A stretch of DNA of 64,000 nt from CAVWCQ01 sp963753545 (GTDB lineage: Bacteria; Chloroflexota; Anaerolineae; Aggregatilineales; Aggregatilineaceae), in assembly GCA_963753545.1 (NCBI GenBank), contig CAVWCQ010000008.1, positions 1,364,001 through 1,428,000 of the forward strand, written 5' to 3'. Made by a program: the position numbers and the translations under genes. Each line of letters opens with the position of its first letter. Position 1 is the first letter of the stretch. The notes beneath the pieces were generated by a model. The model ran no database searches. It was given only the letters and a program-made list of their open reading frames with translations, and was not told the origin of the DNA. Shown here piece after piece: positions 18,424 through 27,272 of this stretch.

Positions 18424-18470
18424 AGGGGCGCTGCGTTGCGTGGGCGCAGCGGCTTAGCGGCTTCGCCCAT
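18424..18470. repeat. Repeat family B, single copy
   Basis: GTAGGGGCGCTGCGTTGCGT and GCAGCGGCTTAGCGGCTTCG match the family at 25433 and 15375. The rest of 18384-18848 shows no supported feature. Confidence 0.55.
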
Positions 18471-18848
18471 TCTGTAAGAGTGATTGGTCACTTTCCAAGC
18501 TCAAAAACGGGTTAGAATCATCGTTAGGAAACCGTTTGTGAGCATACCGAAAAAAGTGGGGTGTCAGAATCGCCACGAGAAAAAACACCCCCAAAGTGAT
18601 CAACTAATTTTTCCCAATAGTTAGAGTGAGGGGAAAACCAGAATCACTAATAGGGCGTAAAATACAACACTATCCTGTTAAGATAATCATGAAAACGTCA
18701 ACGGCACACCCTGACTAGCTCTAATTACAAAATCGCTCCTACATCCGTTCGCGGTCCAAAATTGCATACAGGGAAAATATAGACCACTATGGGCAGTTGG
18801 GCGCGTAATACAGCATGATCTCTATGCATTGATTAGAAAGGCGCGCCT

Positions 18849-19723
18849 ATGCAGAACGGCTCATTCAAAGGACGAGGCCGCAACTATTGGACGCTGCTCA
18901 CCTGCCCCGCTGATGGCACGTCGCTGCGCAGCGAAGGCGGGATCGTCCGCTGTAGCGGAAGTCCAGCCCATATGTACCCCTTTGAGGATGGCATTTTACG
19001 CCTCTCCACTCCCGATCAGCGATTGGCACTCGACGCTGCTTCTGATGCTTATGAAGCGGACAGCGCGCGGCGCGGCTGGTCATCCCCTGACGAAGGCGCA
19101 TTTAAGAGCCTGCCGCAAACTGGCCTGAGCGGGTATCCTGACGGGTATTGGGCACAGCAGGCCGACGCAACCGCGCTGCTCTGGCGCTTTCTCGAAGTGA
19201 TCCGGCGGCAGAACGGCCAACTCCCGGTGGGGCCGGTGGGCGAGGCGGCGGTGATCGGCGCGGGCATGGGCTGGCTGGCCTACGGGCTGGACGTAGCGGG
19301 ATTTACCACCATCGCCCTCGATGCTTACGCCGGGCCGAAGTATGGGCTGGGCGTCTTCCCGATTGCCCACTATCTGCGCGTCCAGGCCGATCCGCTCAAC
19401 TCGCCGCTGGCACGCGGCGCATTCGATCTCCTGATCTACCAGGAAGGGCTGGCACGCTCAGATGAAGAATCCGTTCACCGGGCGACATTGGAAGCGGCGC
19501 AGCAGCGCTGCGTCCTGGTGGGTGGCTGGCAGTGATCGATGCCATTTCGCCGGAAGACGACGATCACGATGCGGTGCGCGGGTTGGTCGAAGGGGCGGGC
19601 CTGCATCTGATGGCTGCTCCCAAGCGCCAGGGATTGCAAGGTAAGCTGATCGACTGGCGCGGGCGGTTAGCTGGCGCGGGCACGGCTCCCCCTGTGATCA
19701 TGGCGCAGAAGCCGCAAGCGTAA
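18849..19723 (+). pseudogene. Methyltransferase-like protein with N-terminal zinc-ribbon-like segment, one frameshift
   Basis: Starts MQNGSFKGRG, then LLTCPADGTSLRSEGGIVRC, which has the CP-x-D/C pattern of the short metal-binding leader found in many SAM methyltransferases. The Rossmann core is AAVIGAGMGWLAYGLDVAGF with the acidic ribose ligand in IALDAYAGPKYGLG. Near 19530 the frame shifts, and the end (VIDAISPEDDDHDAVRGLVE...) lies in the next frame. AAAGG precedes the ATG. The glycine-rich loop is close to canonical (GAGMG), so binding of SAM is plausible, but the acceptor is unknown. Confidence 0.65.
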
Positions 19724-19736
19724 AAAAGCAAAATCT

Positions 19737-19790
19737 CACCGCGGAGAGCGCGGAGAGCGCGGTTGTAGAAAAGCAAGAAAAGAATAAGAG
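19737..19790 (+). repeat. Dispersed repeat family A
   Basis: CTCACCGCGGAGAGCGCGGA followed by GAGCGCGG and an A/G-rich tail, in the same orientation as 3368. It fills the gap between the methyltransferase-like gene and the acetyltransferase gene. Confidence 0.6.
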
Positions 19791-19802
19791 AAGAGGGGTG
19801 GG

Positions 19803-20198
19803 ATGATCACGTACGAAACGAACAAGCCGATTTCGGGCGCTGATCTGGCGGACGTATTCACACGCTCTGGAATTCGCCGCCCGGTGGATGATCTGGACCG
19901 CATGGAGCGCATGATTCAACACGCCAGTTTTTTCGTCACTGCCTGGGATGGCGAAAAATTGGTCGGTGTGGCACGTTCTCTAACCGATTTTGTCTACTGC
20001 TGCTATCTCTCCGATCTGGCGGTGGATCGCGCCTACCAGCGGCAGGGCATCGGGCGGGAGATGGTCGAGATCACGCGCCAGACGTTAGGCGATACCGTGA
20101 TGATCCTGCTGCTTGCCGCTCCCGAAGCGATGGAGTATTATCCGCATATCGGCTTCGAGAAGGTCGAAAACGCCTTTCGGATGATGCGCAAGCGATGA
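19803..20198 (+). CDS. GNAT-family N-acetyltransferase (single domain)
   Basis: A 131-residue enzyme using acetyl-CoA. Motif A is seen in LSDLAVDRAYQRQGIGREMVE (the RxxGxG/A pyrophosphate loop), and the C-terminal YYPHIGFEKVENAF motif B is intact. It resembles the short YhbS/ElaA-like GNATs and is not close to the eight-gene array downstream. GAGGGG lies about 4 bases before the ATG. A 45-bp piece of its 3' half is duplicated at 22686-22730. The acceptor amine is unknown. Confidence 0.88.
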   Translation: MITYETNKPISGADLADVFTRSGIRRPVDDLDRMERMIQHASFFVTAWDGEKLVGVARSLTDFVYCCYLSDLAVDRAYQRQGIGREMVEITRQTLGDTVMILLLAAPEAMEYYPHIGFEKVENAFRMMRKR

Positions 20199-20230
20199 AT
20201 CATGGATTGGATTTCCGAATGGGTTGAGTG

Positions 20231-22662
20231 ATGCACAATCTTCCCTCTGCGACCACGTCGTTTATCGGGAGACAGGCCGAACTGGCTGAGATTGCGCTCC
20301 TGATGCATGATCCCGCTTGCCGGCTCCTGACCCTGCTTGGACCCGGAGGTATTGGCAAATCGCGGCTGGCTGTTCAGGCGGCATACCAGCAGAGCGACCA
20401 GTTCGCCGACGGCGTTTACTTTGTCCCGCTGACTCCCATCCATTCCGCTGACCTCCTGATTTCCGCATTGAATGATATCCTCGGATTGATTGCCTTCGGA
20501 CAGGAGTTGCCACGCCAACTACTCATTCAGTATCTCTTCGGCAAAGAACTACTGCTGGTCCTGGATGGGTTTGAACACCTGATCGACGCTGCCAGCGATC
20601 TGGTAGTTGAGTTGTTGGCAGCGGCAGGCCGTATCAAAATCCTGGTGACCTCGCGCGAAGTGCTCAATCTCCGCGAAGAATGGATCCGGTCCGTTGATGG
20701 GCTGCCGTATCCGGTGGACGACGCTGGCAGCCGGATCGACGACTACGCGGCGGTCCAATTGTTTGCGGATCGCGCTCGCCAGGTACGGGCGGATTTTTCA
20801 CTGCATGACAATCTGATCCACGTTATTCGCATTTGCCGCCTGGTGGAAGGGATTCCCCTGGGAATAGAACTGGCCGCTGCCTGGATATGGACTCTGCCCT
20901 GTTCGCTCATTGCCGACGAAATCCAGCAGCGCCTGGATTTTCTGAGCACCACGCTGCGCAATATCCCGGAGCGTCACCGGAGTATGCGCGCGGTATTTGA
21001 GCAGTCGTGGCGGCTGCTCTCGGCCCATGAACAAGCGGTGTTCAAAAGATTGGCGGTTTTCCGGGGGAGTTTTTCACGAGAAGCCGCGGAAAGGGTTGCG
21101 GGCGGCGTCGCTGGAAACGCTCGTTTCTCTGGTCAGCAAGTCGCTGCTGCGGGTGAATGCGGTGGGGCGTTATGACACCCATGAACTGCTGCGCCAGTAT
21201 GCCGATGAACACCTTCAGATGCTGCCAGCGGACTGGACCGACGCCCATGATCGCCACGCTGTTTATTTCACAACCTTCTTCACCACCTGGACCCTCAACT
21301 CAAAGGGCCGGGGCAGGTAGCAGCACTCAAGGCAATGGAGCAGGAATTCGATAACATTCGGGCGGCTTGGAATTGGGCAGTCGAGCAGAGGATGGAAGCG
21401 GAAATCCTCCAATCCCTCGATAGTCTGGCTCTGTTTCTTCATATCCGCAACCGTTTTACAGAAGGCGGGGAGTTATTCACGCACGCAGTAGACAACTGTC
21501 CCGAGGGCCAGTTGGTAGGACCATTAGTGACCCTGCAAGCCTGGTTTTACGGTTTTGGCAATCAACTCGACCGCTCACGGCTCCTCTGCCCCTTTATTCA
21601 GGATTGGCTGCGAACCTTTGGCCCCGCTGGGATGGTTCCCTTCACCCTGCTCTTTATCTACGTCCATTCGGCTACTGGGCCAGAGGTGAACGTTTACCTT
21701 GATTGCCTGAAGTATTATCAAGCGATAGCGGATGAGTCGGGCGTGGCCTGGATGACTTTCATCCTGGGGCATACCGCTTTGCTTGAACAGCAGCCCGCAG
21801 AGGCCCGGTATTATCTGACCGAGAGTCTAGCTCAGTTCGGGGCGCTCGGTGATGGCTGGGGGTCTGTCTGGCCCCTCCACACGCTGGCTATCCTGGAGGA
21901 ACAAGCCCATCACTACGCGGAAGCTGAGCAATGTTATCTGCGCGCGATTCCGATCAATCGGGCCGTGGGTGATCTCTCAGGGGTCAACTATGCTTATCTC
22001 ATGCTGGGCGACATGGCCTTGGCTCAGCACGATTTTGAACGCGCCCGGCAGTATTACCGTGCTATCATTCACGAGAAAAGCCAAAATTACTTTTTCAAAC
22101 CTTCCGATCCTGGTGGCATGGATCGATTTAAGCGATATGTAGGCGAAATTCTGACCGAAGATCGGCCCCAGCCCAGTTTTACGCTCTTCAACGTGAGCGG
22201 GATCAGGCAGCTGCTCTTGACCGATGGGGAAGAAGCGCTTGCCGCCGAACTTCTCTGGTTTCTCGACAGCCATGCGGCGTCTGATCGCTGGCGGACAGAG
22301 GTTTTCAGCCATTGGCTTGCTCTGGTCGAAAGTCGGTCTCGCCCCAGGTCTTTGCCGAGGCCCGGCGGCGCGGCACGGCCCACAGTTTCGAGTCGATGCT
22401 GCTTGTTGTCGAGGAACGATATGTAGGGACGGGTAGTGTAGCCGCGCCTGTAAAGCAGACCTTGCTCGATCCCCTGAGTGAGCGCGAACTTGAGATTCTG
22501 CGGCTCGTGGCTCAAGGGCTTTCGAACGGCGCGATTGCCGAGCGCCTGTTCGTGACTCTGGGGACGGTCAAGAAACACCTCAACAATATTTATGGCAAGC
22601 TGGGTGTGGAAAGCCGCACCCAGGCCATCGCTTCCGCGCGAGAGATGAACATTCTCCAGTAA
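20231..22662 (+). pseudogene. LuxR-family MalT-like ATPase regulator, several frameshifts
   Basis: A STAND-type transcription regulator of about 800 codons. It has an N-terminal ATPase with P-loop LLGPGGIGKSRLA, Walker B-like LLLVLDGFEHLID and the GxP region EGIPLGIELAAAW. A helical/TPR middle includes HELLRQYADEHL and EFDNIRAAWNWAVEQ. The C-terminal LuxR helix-turn-helix is LSERELEILRLVAQGLSNGA with VKKHLNNIYGKLGV. Frame breaks lie near 21100, 21310 and 22350; each side aligns with the expected next part of the family. Such proteins activate neighbouring genes on sensing a ligand, so the GNAT genes either side are candidate targets. No strong ribosome site precedes ATG 20231. Confidence 0.8.
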
Positions 22663-22685
22663 GTAAGCTGCCAACGGGCAAAATG

Positions 22686-22732
22686 GAAGGTGACACGGTG
22701 ATGATCCTGCTGCTTGCCGCGCCCGAAGCGAT
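22686..22732 (+). pseudogene. Short fragment of the upstream GNAT gene
   Basis: GGTGACACGGTGATGATCCT and GCTTGCCGCGCCCGAAGCGAT match codons of the GNAT gene at about 20090-20136 almost base for base, then similarity stops. It is a leftover of a local duplication that spanned the LuxR gene. Confidence 0.6.
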
Positions 22733-22828
22733 TGCCGGTCAAAGATATTTCCGAGTCGTGATTAAGCAAAACACTTTCCCCAACTGATCCCTTTTGTCCC
22801 CTCCCTGCGTATAATAAATGGCGCGGAA

Positions 22829-22858
22829 AGCACCGTTGACAAAGCGGCGCTTTTTTTT
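22829..22858 (+). terminator. Rho-independent terminator before the GNAT array
   Basis: AGCACCG and CGGCGCT form a stem with one mismatch, followed by eight T. It isolates the acetyltransferase array from the LuxR gene. Confidence 0.7.
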
Positions 22859-22945
22859 GACACTAGCAATGAACGGCCCCCTTTACTACAATTGTTCACC
22901 TATTAGCCGGTCAAAACCAGCTCATCTGCAAGGAGTATCCCCAAA

Positions 22946-23573
22946 ATGATCGAAGGAAAACTGGTCGATCTGGTCCCATTCGAGGACGATTTCGCAACTT
23001 ATATGGAAACGTGGATGAACGAAGAACCCTGGTTCCGGGCGCGGTTTTGGGATCGGCGTGAACCGCACGCGGAAGAAGTCGTCAAGAAGTTCATCGAAAA
23101 GATGGAGAAGAACGAGCGCGGCGGGTTGATCGGTTTCCAGACCAAAGCGGGCGATCCCATCGGCGGCCTGATCTACGATCACGAATGGTCGCGCGTCCGC
23201 AAAATCGATCTGGCAGTTTTCGTGGGCGATACGCGCTACGAAGCGACAGACGAAGCGCTGGACGGCCTGCTGATGCTGGTTCGCTACTGCTTCGAGACGC
23301 GCAATATGCACCGCGTCGATGCCGTCGGCGCTTGCCTTCGATGAATGCGCGCTTGAACGCTTGCAGCGGGCAGGATTCACGCACGAAGGCACGCTGCGCC
23401 AGCACATCCGCTACGACGGCGATTATGTTGATGTCGAGATGTTTGGCATGCTGGAAAGCGAGTGGCCCGGCTATGAGAAGAAAGCAGCCGAACTCGATTT
23501 GCAGCCGAGCGACCTCGAAGCAAAGCCCAAGCCCGAAAAGAAAGACGACAAGAAAGACGGCGCGAAGGAATAA
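22946..23573 (+). pseudogene. GNAT acetyltransferase 1 of 8, one frameshift
   Basis: First and most diverged member of the array. It begins MIEGKLVDLVPFEDDFATYM, has the central GFQTKAGDPIGGLI strand, and lacks the YWGGGYGTDA motif of the others: VGDTRYEATDEALDGLLML stands in its place, a weak acetyl-CoA loop. Near 23330 one base shifts the frame, after which ALERLQRAGFTHEGTLRQHI (motif B-like) and ESEWPGYEKKA follow. The tail is lysine/aspartate-rich (KPEKKDDKKDGAKE). AGGAG lies 11 bases before the ATG. Whether it still binds acetyl-CoA is doubtful. Confidence 0.7.
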
Positions 23574-23639
23574 CAATGTCTTGCGGGGCGGGTATCAGAA
23601 ACCCGCCCTCTCACCAACGCCTGTACTCAAGGAGTCATG

Positions 23640-24251
23640 ATGACCACCTTACATGGACTGCTGGTCGATCTTGTCCCTCACACCAGCGAATTTGACGACA
23701 AGATGTACCAGTTCTGGAATAACGAGTCGCGCCTGTGGGCCTTTATGGGTGAAGATGGGCCGATCTCCCGCGCCGCCATCAATCGCATCATCGAAGAGCG
23801 GCGCGGCGGGGCAGAGCGCGGCTATACGGGCGTGCATTTTATGATGCGTTCCCGTGACGGCAAGATTATCGGCGGCATCGGCCTGAATTGGGTGAACTAT
23901 CACCACCGTTTCGCCTGGATGGGCGCGTGGATTGGCGAACCGGAATACTGGGGCGGCGGGTATGGTACCGACGCGCTGCTGCTGCTGATGGAATACGCCT
24001 TCGATTGGCTCGATCTGCGCCGCCTCGTGCTGGAAACAATGGGCATCAATGATCGTGCCCAGCAAAACGTGGAACACTGCGGCTTCAAGCTGGAACGCCG
24101 TGCCCGTGAAGCGACTTTTGTCCGGGGTGAACCGATTGACACGGTAACCTACGGCGTCATGCGGGAAGAATGGCCGGGCCGCGAGGCACTGGTCGAAAAA
24201 CTGAATCTGCGGGAACGTGCCTACAAGCGCTACGGCGATCTGGTGGAATAA
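23640..24251 (+). CDS. GNAT acetyltransferase 2 of 8
   Basis: About 203 residues of the RimJ/RimL (acetyltransf_3) type. N-terminal GLLVDLVP, acetyl-CoA loop EPEYWGGGYGTDALLLLMEY (about residues 99-118) and motif B QNVEHCGFKLERRARE are all present, and the end shows REEWPGREALVEKL. ATG 23640 is preferred over 23637 because AAGGAG then has a 5-base spacing. It has the longest C-terminal tail of the array (RAYKRYGDLVE). The N-terminal half that forms the acceptor site differs clearly from members 3-8 (MYQFWNNESRLWAFMGEDGP), suggesting a different acceptor. Confidence 0.9.
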   Translation: MTTLHGLLVDLVPHTSEFDDKMYQFWNNESRLWAFMGEDGPISRAAINRIIEERRGGAERGYTGVHFMMRSRDGKIIGGIGLNWVNYHHRFAWMGAWIGEPEYWGGGYGTDALLLLMEYAFDWLDLRRLVLETMGINDRAQQNVEHCGFKLERRAREATFVRGEPIDTVTYGVMREEWPGREALVEKLNLRERAYKRYGDLVE

Positions 24252-24254
24252 GCC

Positions 24255-24833
24255 ATGCTCGAAGGACTGCTGGTTGATCTGGTCCCCTTTAATCAGGTGT
24301 ATCGGGACCTGGAACATAAGTGGCGCACCAACGAGGCGGGCTATTGGGGCAGTGGTGGGGATCGCCGCATCCTGACTAAGGCGCGGCTGGGTGAACAGAT
24401 GGCCCACTGGCTTGAAGCACAGGAACGGGGCGAGGGTGCTCTTTCCTTTGGAATCCAGACCAAAGCGGGCAATCCCATTGGCGGCATTTTCATGACCTGG
24501 ATGGTTCCCTTCAGCCGTCTCGCCATGCTTGGCGCGCGGATCGGGGAGCCGGAGTATTGGGGCGGCGGTTATGGCACTGATGCCCTGCTGCTGGTGATCG
24601 ATTACGCCTTCAACTGGCTCGATATGCGCAAGGTTTGGCTGAGCACTGTTGCCAGCAATGTCCGCGTGACGCGCCAGATGGAAAAAGTCGGCTTCAAACT
24701 CGAAGCTCGCGCTCACGGCGAAAATTGGATGGACGGCGAATGGGTCGATGGTTTGGTTTATGGCCTGATGCGCGAGGAATGGCCGGGCCGCGAGGCACTC
24801 ATCACCAGACTGGGATTAACCGCACGCCTGTAA
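24255..24833 (+). CDS. GNAT acetyltransferase 3 of 8
   Basis: A 192-residue acetyltransf_3 enzyme starting 3 bases after the previous stop. It shows the array signature: LEGLLVDLVPFNQVYRDLEH at the start, EPEYWGGGYGTDALLLVIDY acetyl-CoA loop, LDMRKVWL, RQMEKVGFKLEARAH and REEWPGREALITRL. The closest relative in the window is member 4, with the same N-terminal WxxNEAxxWGSGG pattern, so the two come from a recent duplication. No separate ribosome site is seen, so it is probably translated by coupling. Confidence 0.9.
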   Translation: MLEGLLVDLVPFNQVYRDLEHKWRTNEAGYWGSGGDRRILTKARLGEQMAHWLEAQERGEGALSFGIQTKAGNPIGGIFMTWMVPFSRLAMLGARIGEPEYWGGGYGTDALLLVIDYAFNWLDMRKVWLSTVASNVRVTRQMEKVGFKLEARAHGENWMDGEWVDGLVYGLMREEWPGREALITRLGLTARL

Positions 24834-24852
24834 TGCTGTAGAGGGAGAACTC

Positions 24853-25434
24853 ATGCTACTCGAAGGTCTTCTGGTCGATCTGGTTCCCTTCAATAAGGTG
24901 TTTCGCGATCTGGAACACACATGGCGCAATAATGAGGCTGCCTTTTGGGGCAGCGGCGGAGGCCGCTGGTTCGTGACCCGGGCTTCGCTGGAACGGCACA
25001 TGAGTGAATGGCTGGAAGAAAAAGAGCATGGGCAGGCGGGCATCGCCTTTGGCATGAAAACCAAAGACGGCAAACCGATTGGCGGCATGTTTCTCAACTG
25101 GCTTGTGCCGCACCACCGCTTCACCATGTTGGGCGCGAAGATCGGTGAACCGGACTACTGGGGCGGCGGCTATGGGACGGATGCCCTGCTGCTTGTCATT
25201 GACTATGCCTTCGACTGGCTGGATCTGCATAAAGTCTGGTTGAGCACGACCGCCGCGAATGCCCGCGTGATGCGCCAGATGGAAAAAGTCGGCTTCATGC
25301 TGGAAAGCCGCACGCGCTCGGAAATGTGGATGGACGGCGAATGGGTCGATGGCCTGGTTTATGGCCTACTCCGTGAGGAATGGCCGGGCCGCGAGGCGAT
25401 GATCGCCAAACTTGGTTTGAAGGCGAAAGTGTAG
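24853..25434 (+). CDS. GNAT acetyltransferase 4 of 8
   Basis: A 193-residue paralogue of member 3 (FRDLEHTWRNNEAAFWGSGG). The acetyl-CoA loop EPDYWGGGYGTDALLLVIDY and the motif RQMEKVGFMLESRTR are intact; the end is REEWPGREAMIAKLGLKAKV. GGGAGA lies 5 bases before the ATG. The stop is immediately followed by a family-B repeat that splits the array between members 4 and 5. Confidence 0.9.
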   Translation: MLLEGLLVDLVPFNKVFRDLEHTWRNNEAAFWGSGGGRWFVTRASLERHMSEWLEEKEHGQAGIAFGMKTKDGKPIGGMFLNWLVPHHRFTMLGAKIGEPDYWGGGYGTDALLLVIDYAFDWLDLHKVWLSTTAANARVMRQMEKVGFMLESRTRSEMWMDGEWVDGLVYGLLREEWPGREAMIAKLGLKAKV

Positions 25435-25492
25435 GGGCGCTGCTAGCGTGCAGCGTGCGAAGCTAAGCCGCTAAGCCGCCGCGCCCAGTATA
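25433..25492. repeat. Repeat family B inside the GNAT array
   Basis: GTAGGGGCGCTGCTAGCGTG and GCTAAGCCGCTAAGCCGCCG between members 4 and 5. This is the only sizeable spacer in the array and shares its core with the copies at 18424 and 54995. Confidence 0.6.
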
Positions 25493-25505
25493 AGGGGAAA
25501 ACACC

Positions 25506-26087
25506 ATGTTAGAAGGACTGCTGGTTGATCTGGTTCCTTTCGGTGATCGTTATGTGGAATTGGAACACAAGTGGCGCAATAACGAAGCCTGGTTCTGGGC
25601 GACGGTTGGTGATCGCCCGTTTTTCACCGAATCCTCACTCAAACGCCGCCACCAGGAGCACATGGAGTGGGCCGAGTCGCATGGCTCGCACAACGTGATG
25701 TTCGGTATCCAGACCAAAGACGGCAAGCCGATTGGTGATATCGGCATGAACTGGGTTGTGCCCTACTACCGGCTGGCGATGCTGGGTGCGTCCATTGGCG
25801 AACCGGAATATTGGGGCGGCGGCTATGGCACCGATGCGCTGCTGCTCATTGTGGATTACGCCTTCGACTGGCTGGATATGCACAAGGTCTGGCTGATGAC
25901 GATGGGCATTAATGCGCGCGTCGTCCGGCAGATGGAGAAGGTCGGCTTTAAACTCGAAGCCCGCCAGCGCGAAGCCACGTGGGTCGATGGCGCTCCGGCG
26001 GATGGGCTGGCCTATGGCATGCTGCGCGAGGAATGGCCGGGCCGCGAGGCGATGATCGAGAAACTTGGTTTGAAGGCAAAATCGTAA
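25506..26087 (+). CDS. GNAT acetyltransferase 5 of 8
   Basis: A 193-residue acetyltransf_3 enzyme: LEGLLVDLVPFGDRYVELEH, loop EPEYWGGGYGTDALLLIVDY, LDMHKVWLMTMGIN, RQMEKVGFKLEARQRE and REEWPGREAMIEKLGLKAKS. AGGGGA lies about 8 bases before the ATG. It keeps the WRNNEAWFWATVGDR acceptor-side pattern of members 3 and 4. Complete. Confidence 0.9.
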   Translation: MLEGLLVDLVPFGDRYVELEHKWRNNEAWFWATVGDRPFFTESSLKRRHQEHMEWAESHGSHNVMFGIQTKDGKPIGDIGMNWVVPYYRLAMLGASIGEPEYWGGGYGTDALLLIVDYAFDWLDMHKVWLMTMGINARVVRQMEKVGFKLEARQREATWVDGAPADGLAYGMLREEWPGREAMIEKLGLKAKS

Positions 26088-26680
26088 TGGTCATGTTCGA
26101 AGGATTACTGGTCGATCTGGTTCCCTACAACAAGTCCTTTATGGATAACGACCACCGCTGGTGGAACAGTGAGACGATCTTCTGGCTGAGCATGGGAGAT
26201 CGTGGATTTTCCAGCAAGGGCGAAGTCGAACGCGAGCACCAGGAATGGTTCTCCTCAGAGAAGGAGCACAGCGGCCTGACTTTCGGCGTGTTAAGCAAAG
26301 ATGGCAAGCCGCTCGGCTTTTTCGGCATCAACTGGATTGACTATCACAGCCGCACGGCGAATTTTGGCGCGGGAATCTTCGAACCGGATTACCTGGGCGG
26401 CGGCTATGGCACCGACGCGCTGACGCTGCTGATCGACTACTGCTTCAACTGGCTGGATATGCGCAAAGTCTGGCTGGTGACGATGAGTCTGAATGTGCGT
26501 GTGATGCGGCAGATGGAGAAGGTCGGGTTTAAACTTGAAGTCCGCCAGCGCGAAGGCACCTATGCCAACGGCCAGCTTGCCGATGTCGTGATGTACGGCC
26601 TGATGCGCGACGAATGGCCGGGCCGTGAGACCATGATCGAGCGGCTGGGCCTGCAAGCCGTGCCGCCCAAGAAAGAGTAG
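26087..26680 (+). CDS. GNAT acetyltransferase 6 of 8
   Basis: About 197 residues. The ATG at 26087 overlaps the previous stop by one base (TAATG); ATG 26093 (MFEGLLVDLVP) matches the paralogues better. Loop EPDYLGGGYGTDALTLLIDY (Trp replaced by Leu), RQMEKVGFKLEVRQREG and RDEWPGRETMIERLGLQAV are seen. The acceptor half (MDNDHRWWNSETIFWLSMGD) is intermediate between members 3-5 and 7-8. The end is extended by PPKKE. Confidence 0.88.
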   Translation: MVMFEGLLVDLVPYNKSFMDNDHRWWNSETIFWLSMGDRGFSSKGEVEREHQEWFSSEKEHSGLTFGVLSKDGKPLGFFGINWIDYHSRTANFGAGIFEPDYLGGGYGTDALTLLIDYCFNWLDMRKVWLVTMSLNVRVMRQMEKVGFKLEVRQREGTYANGQLADVVMYGLMRDEWPGRETMIERLGLQAVPPKKE

Positions 26681-26687
26681 GGCACTT

Positions 26688-27272
26688 ATGTTATACGGTT
26701 TACTGGTTGATCTCATTCCCTTTGGCAAGCGGATCATCGATCCGATGCCGAAATGGGTTATGGGCCCCGGCGGGTGGTGGGGCGACGGCGGCAACCGCGA
26801 AATCTTTTCCCAGGCCGCATTTGATCGCTGGCAGCAGGAGCGCCAGGAAGAGGTTGAGCAGGGCAAAGTATCGGGCATCAGCTTTGGCATTCAAACGAAA
26901 GATGGCACGCCAATTGGTGATATGGGTATCAACTTCATGTCACCTACCCATCGTGCTGCTAACCTTGGTGCAATGATCGGTGATCCGAACTACTGGGGCG
27001 GCGGCTACGGAACGGACGCGCTCACCCTCTTGATCGACTATGCCTTCAACTGGCTCGATCTGCGGCGGGTGTGGCTCAATACAATGGGCATCAACGCGCG
27101 CGTCATCCGCCAGATGGAGAAGGTCGGGTTTACCCTCGAAGGTCGCCAGCGCGGCTATACCTTTGTCGATGGCACCTGGGTCGATATGCTCTGTTATGGA
27201 CTTCTGCGCGAAGAATGGCCGGGCCGCGAGACTCTCATCGAAAAACTGGGCCTGCAAGCGAAGAAGGAATAG
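26688..27272 (+). CDS. GNAT acetyltransferase 7 of 8
   Basis: A 194-residue member with YGLLVDLIPFGKRIIDPMPK at the start, loop DPNYWGGGYGTDALTLLIDY, RQMEKVGFTLEGRQRG and REEWPGRETLIEKLGLQAKK. The N-terminal half (WVMGPGGWWGDGGNREIFS) is shared only with member 8, so the two form a subgroup with a probably different acceptor from members 3-5. Its stop is followed at once by the ATG of member 8 (TAGATG). Confidence 0.9.
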   Translation: MLYGLLVDLIPFGKRIIDPMPKWVMGPGGWWGDGGNREIFSQAAFDRWQQERQEEVEQGKVSGISFGIQTKDGTPIGDMGINFMSPTHRAANLGAMIGDPNYWGGGYGTDALTLLIDYAFNWLDLRRVWLNTMGINARVIRQMEKVGFTLEGRQRGYTFVDGTWVDMLCYGLLREEWPGRETLIEKLGLQAKKE

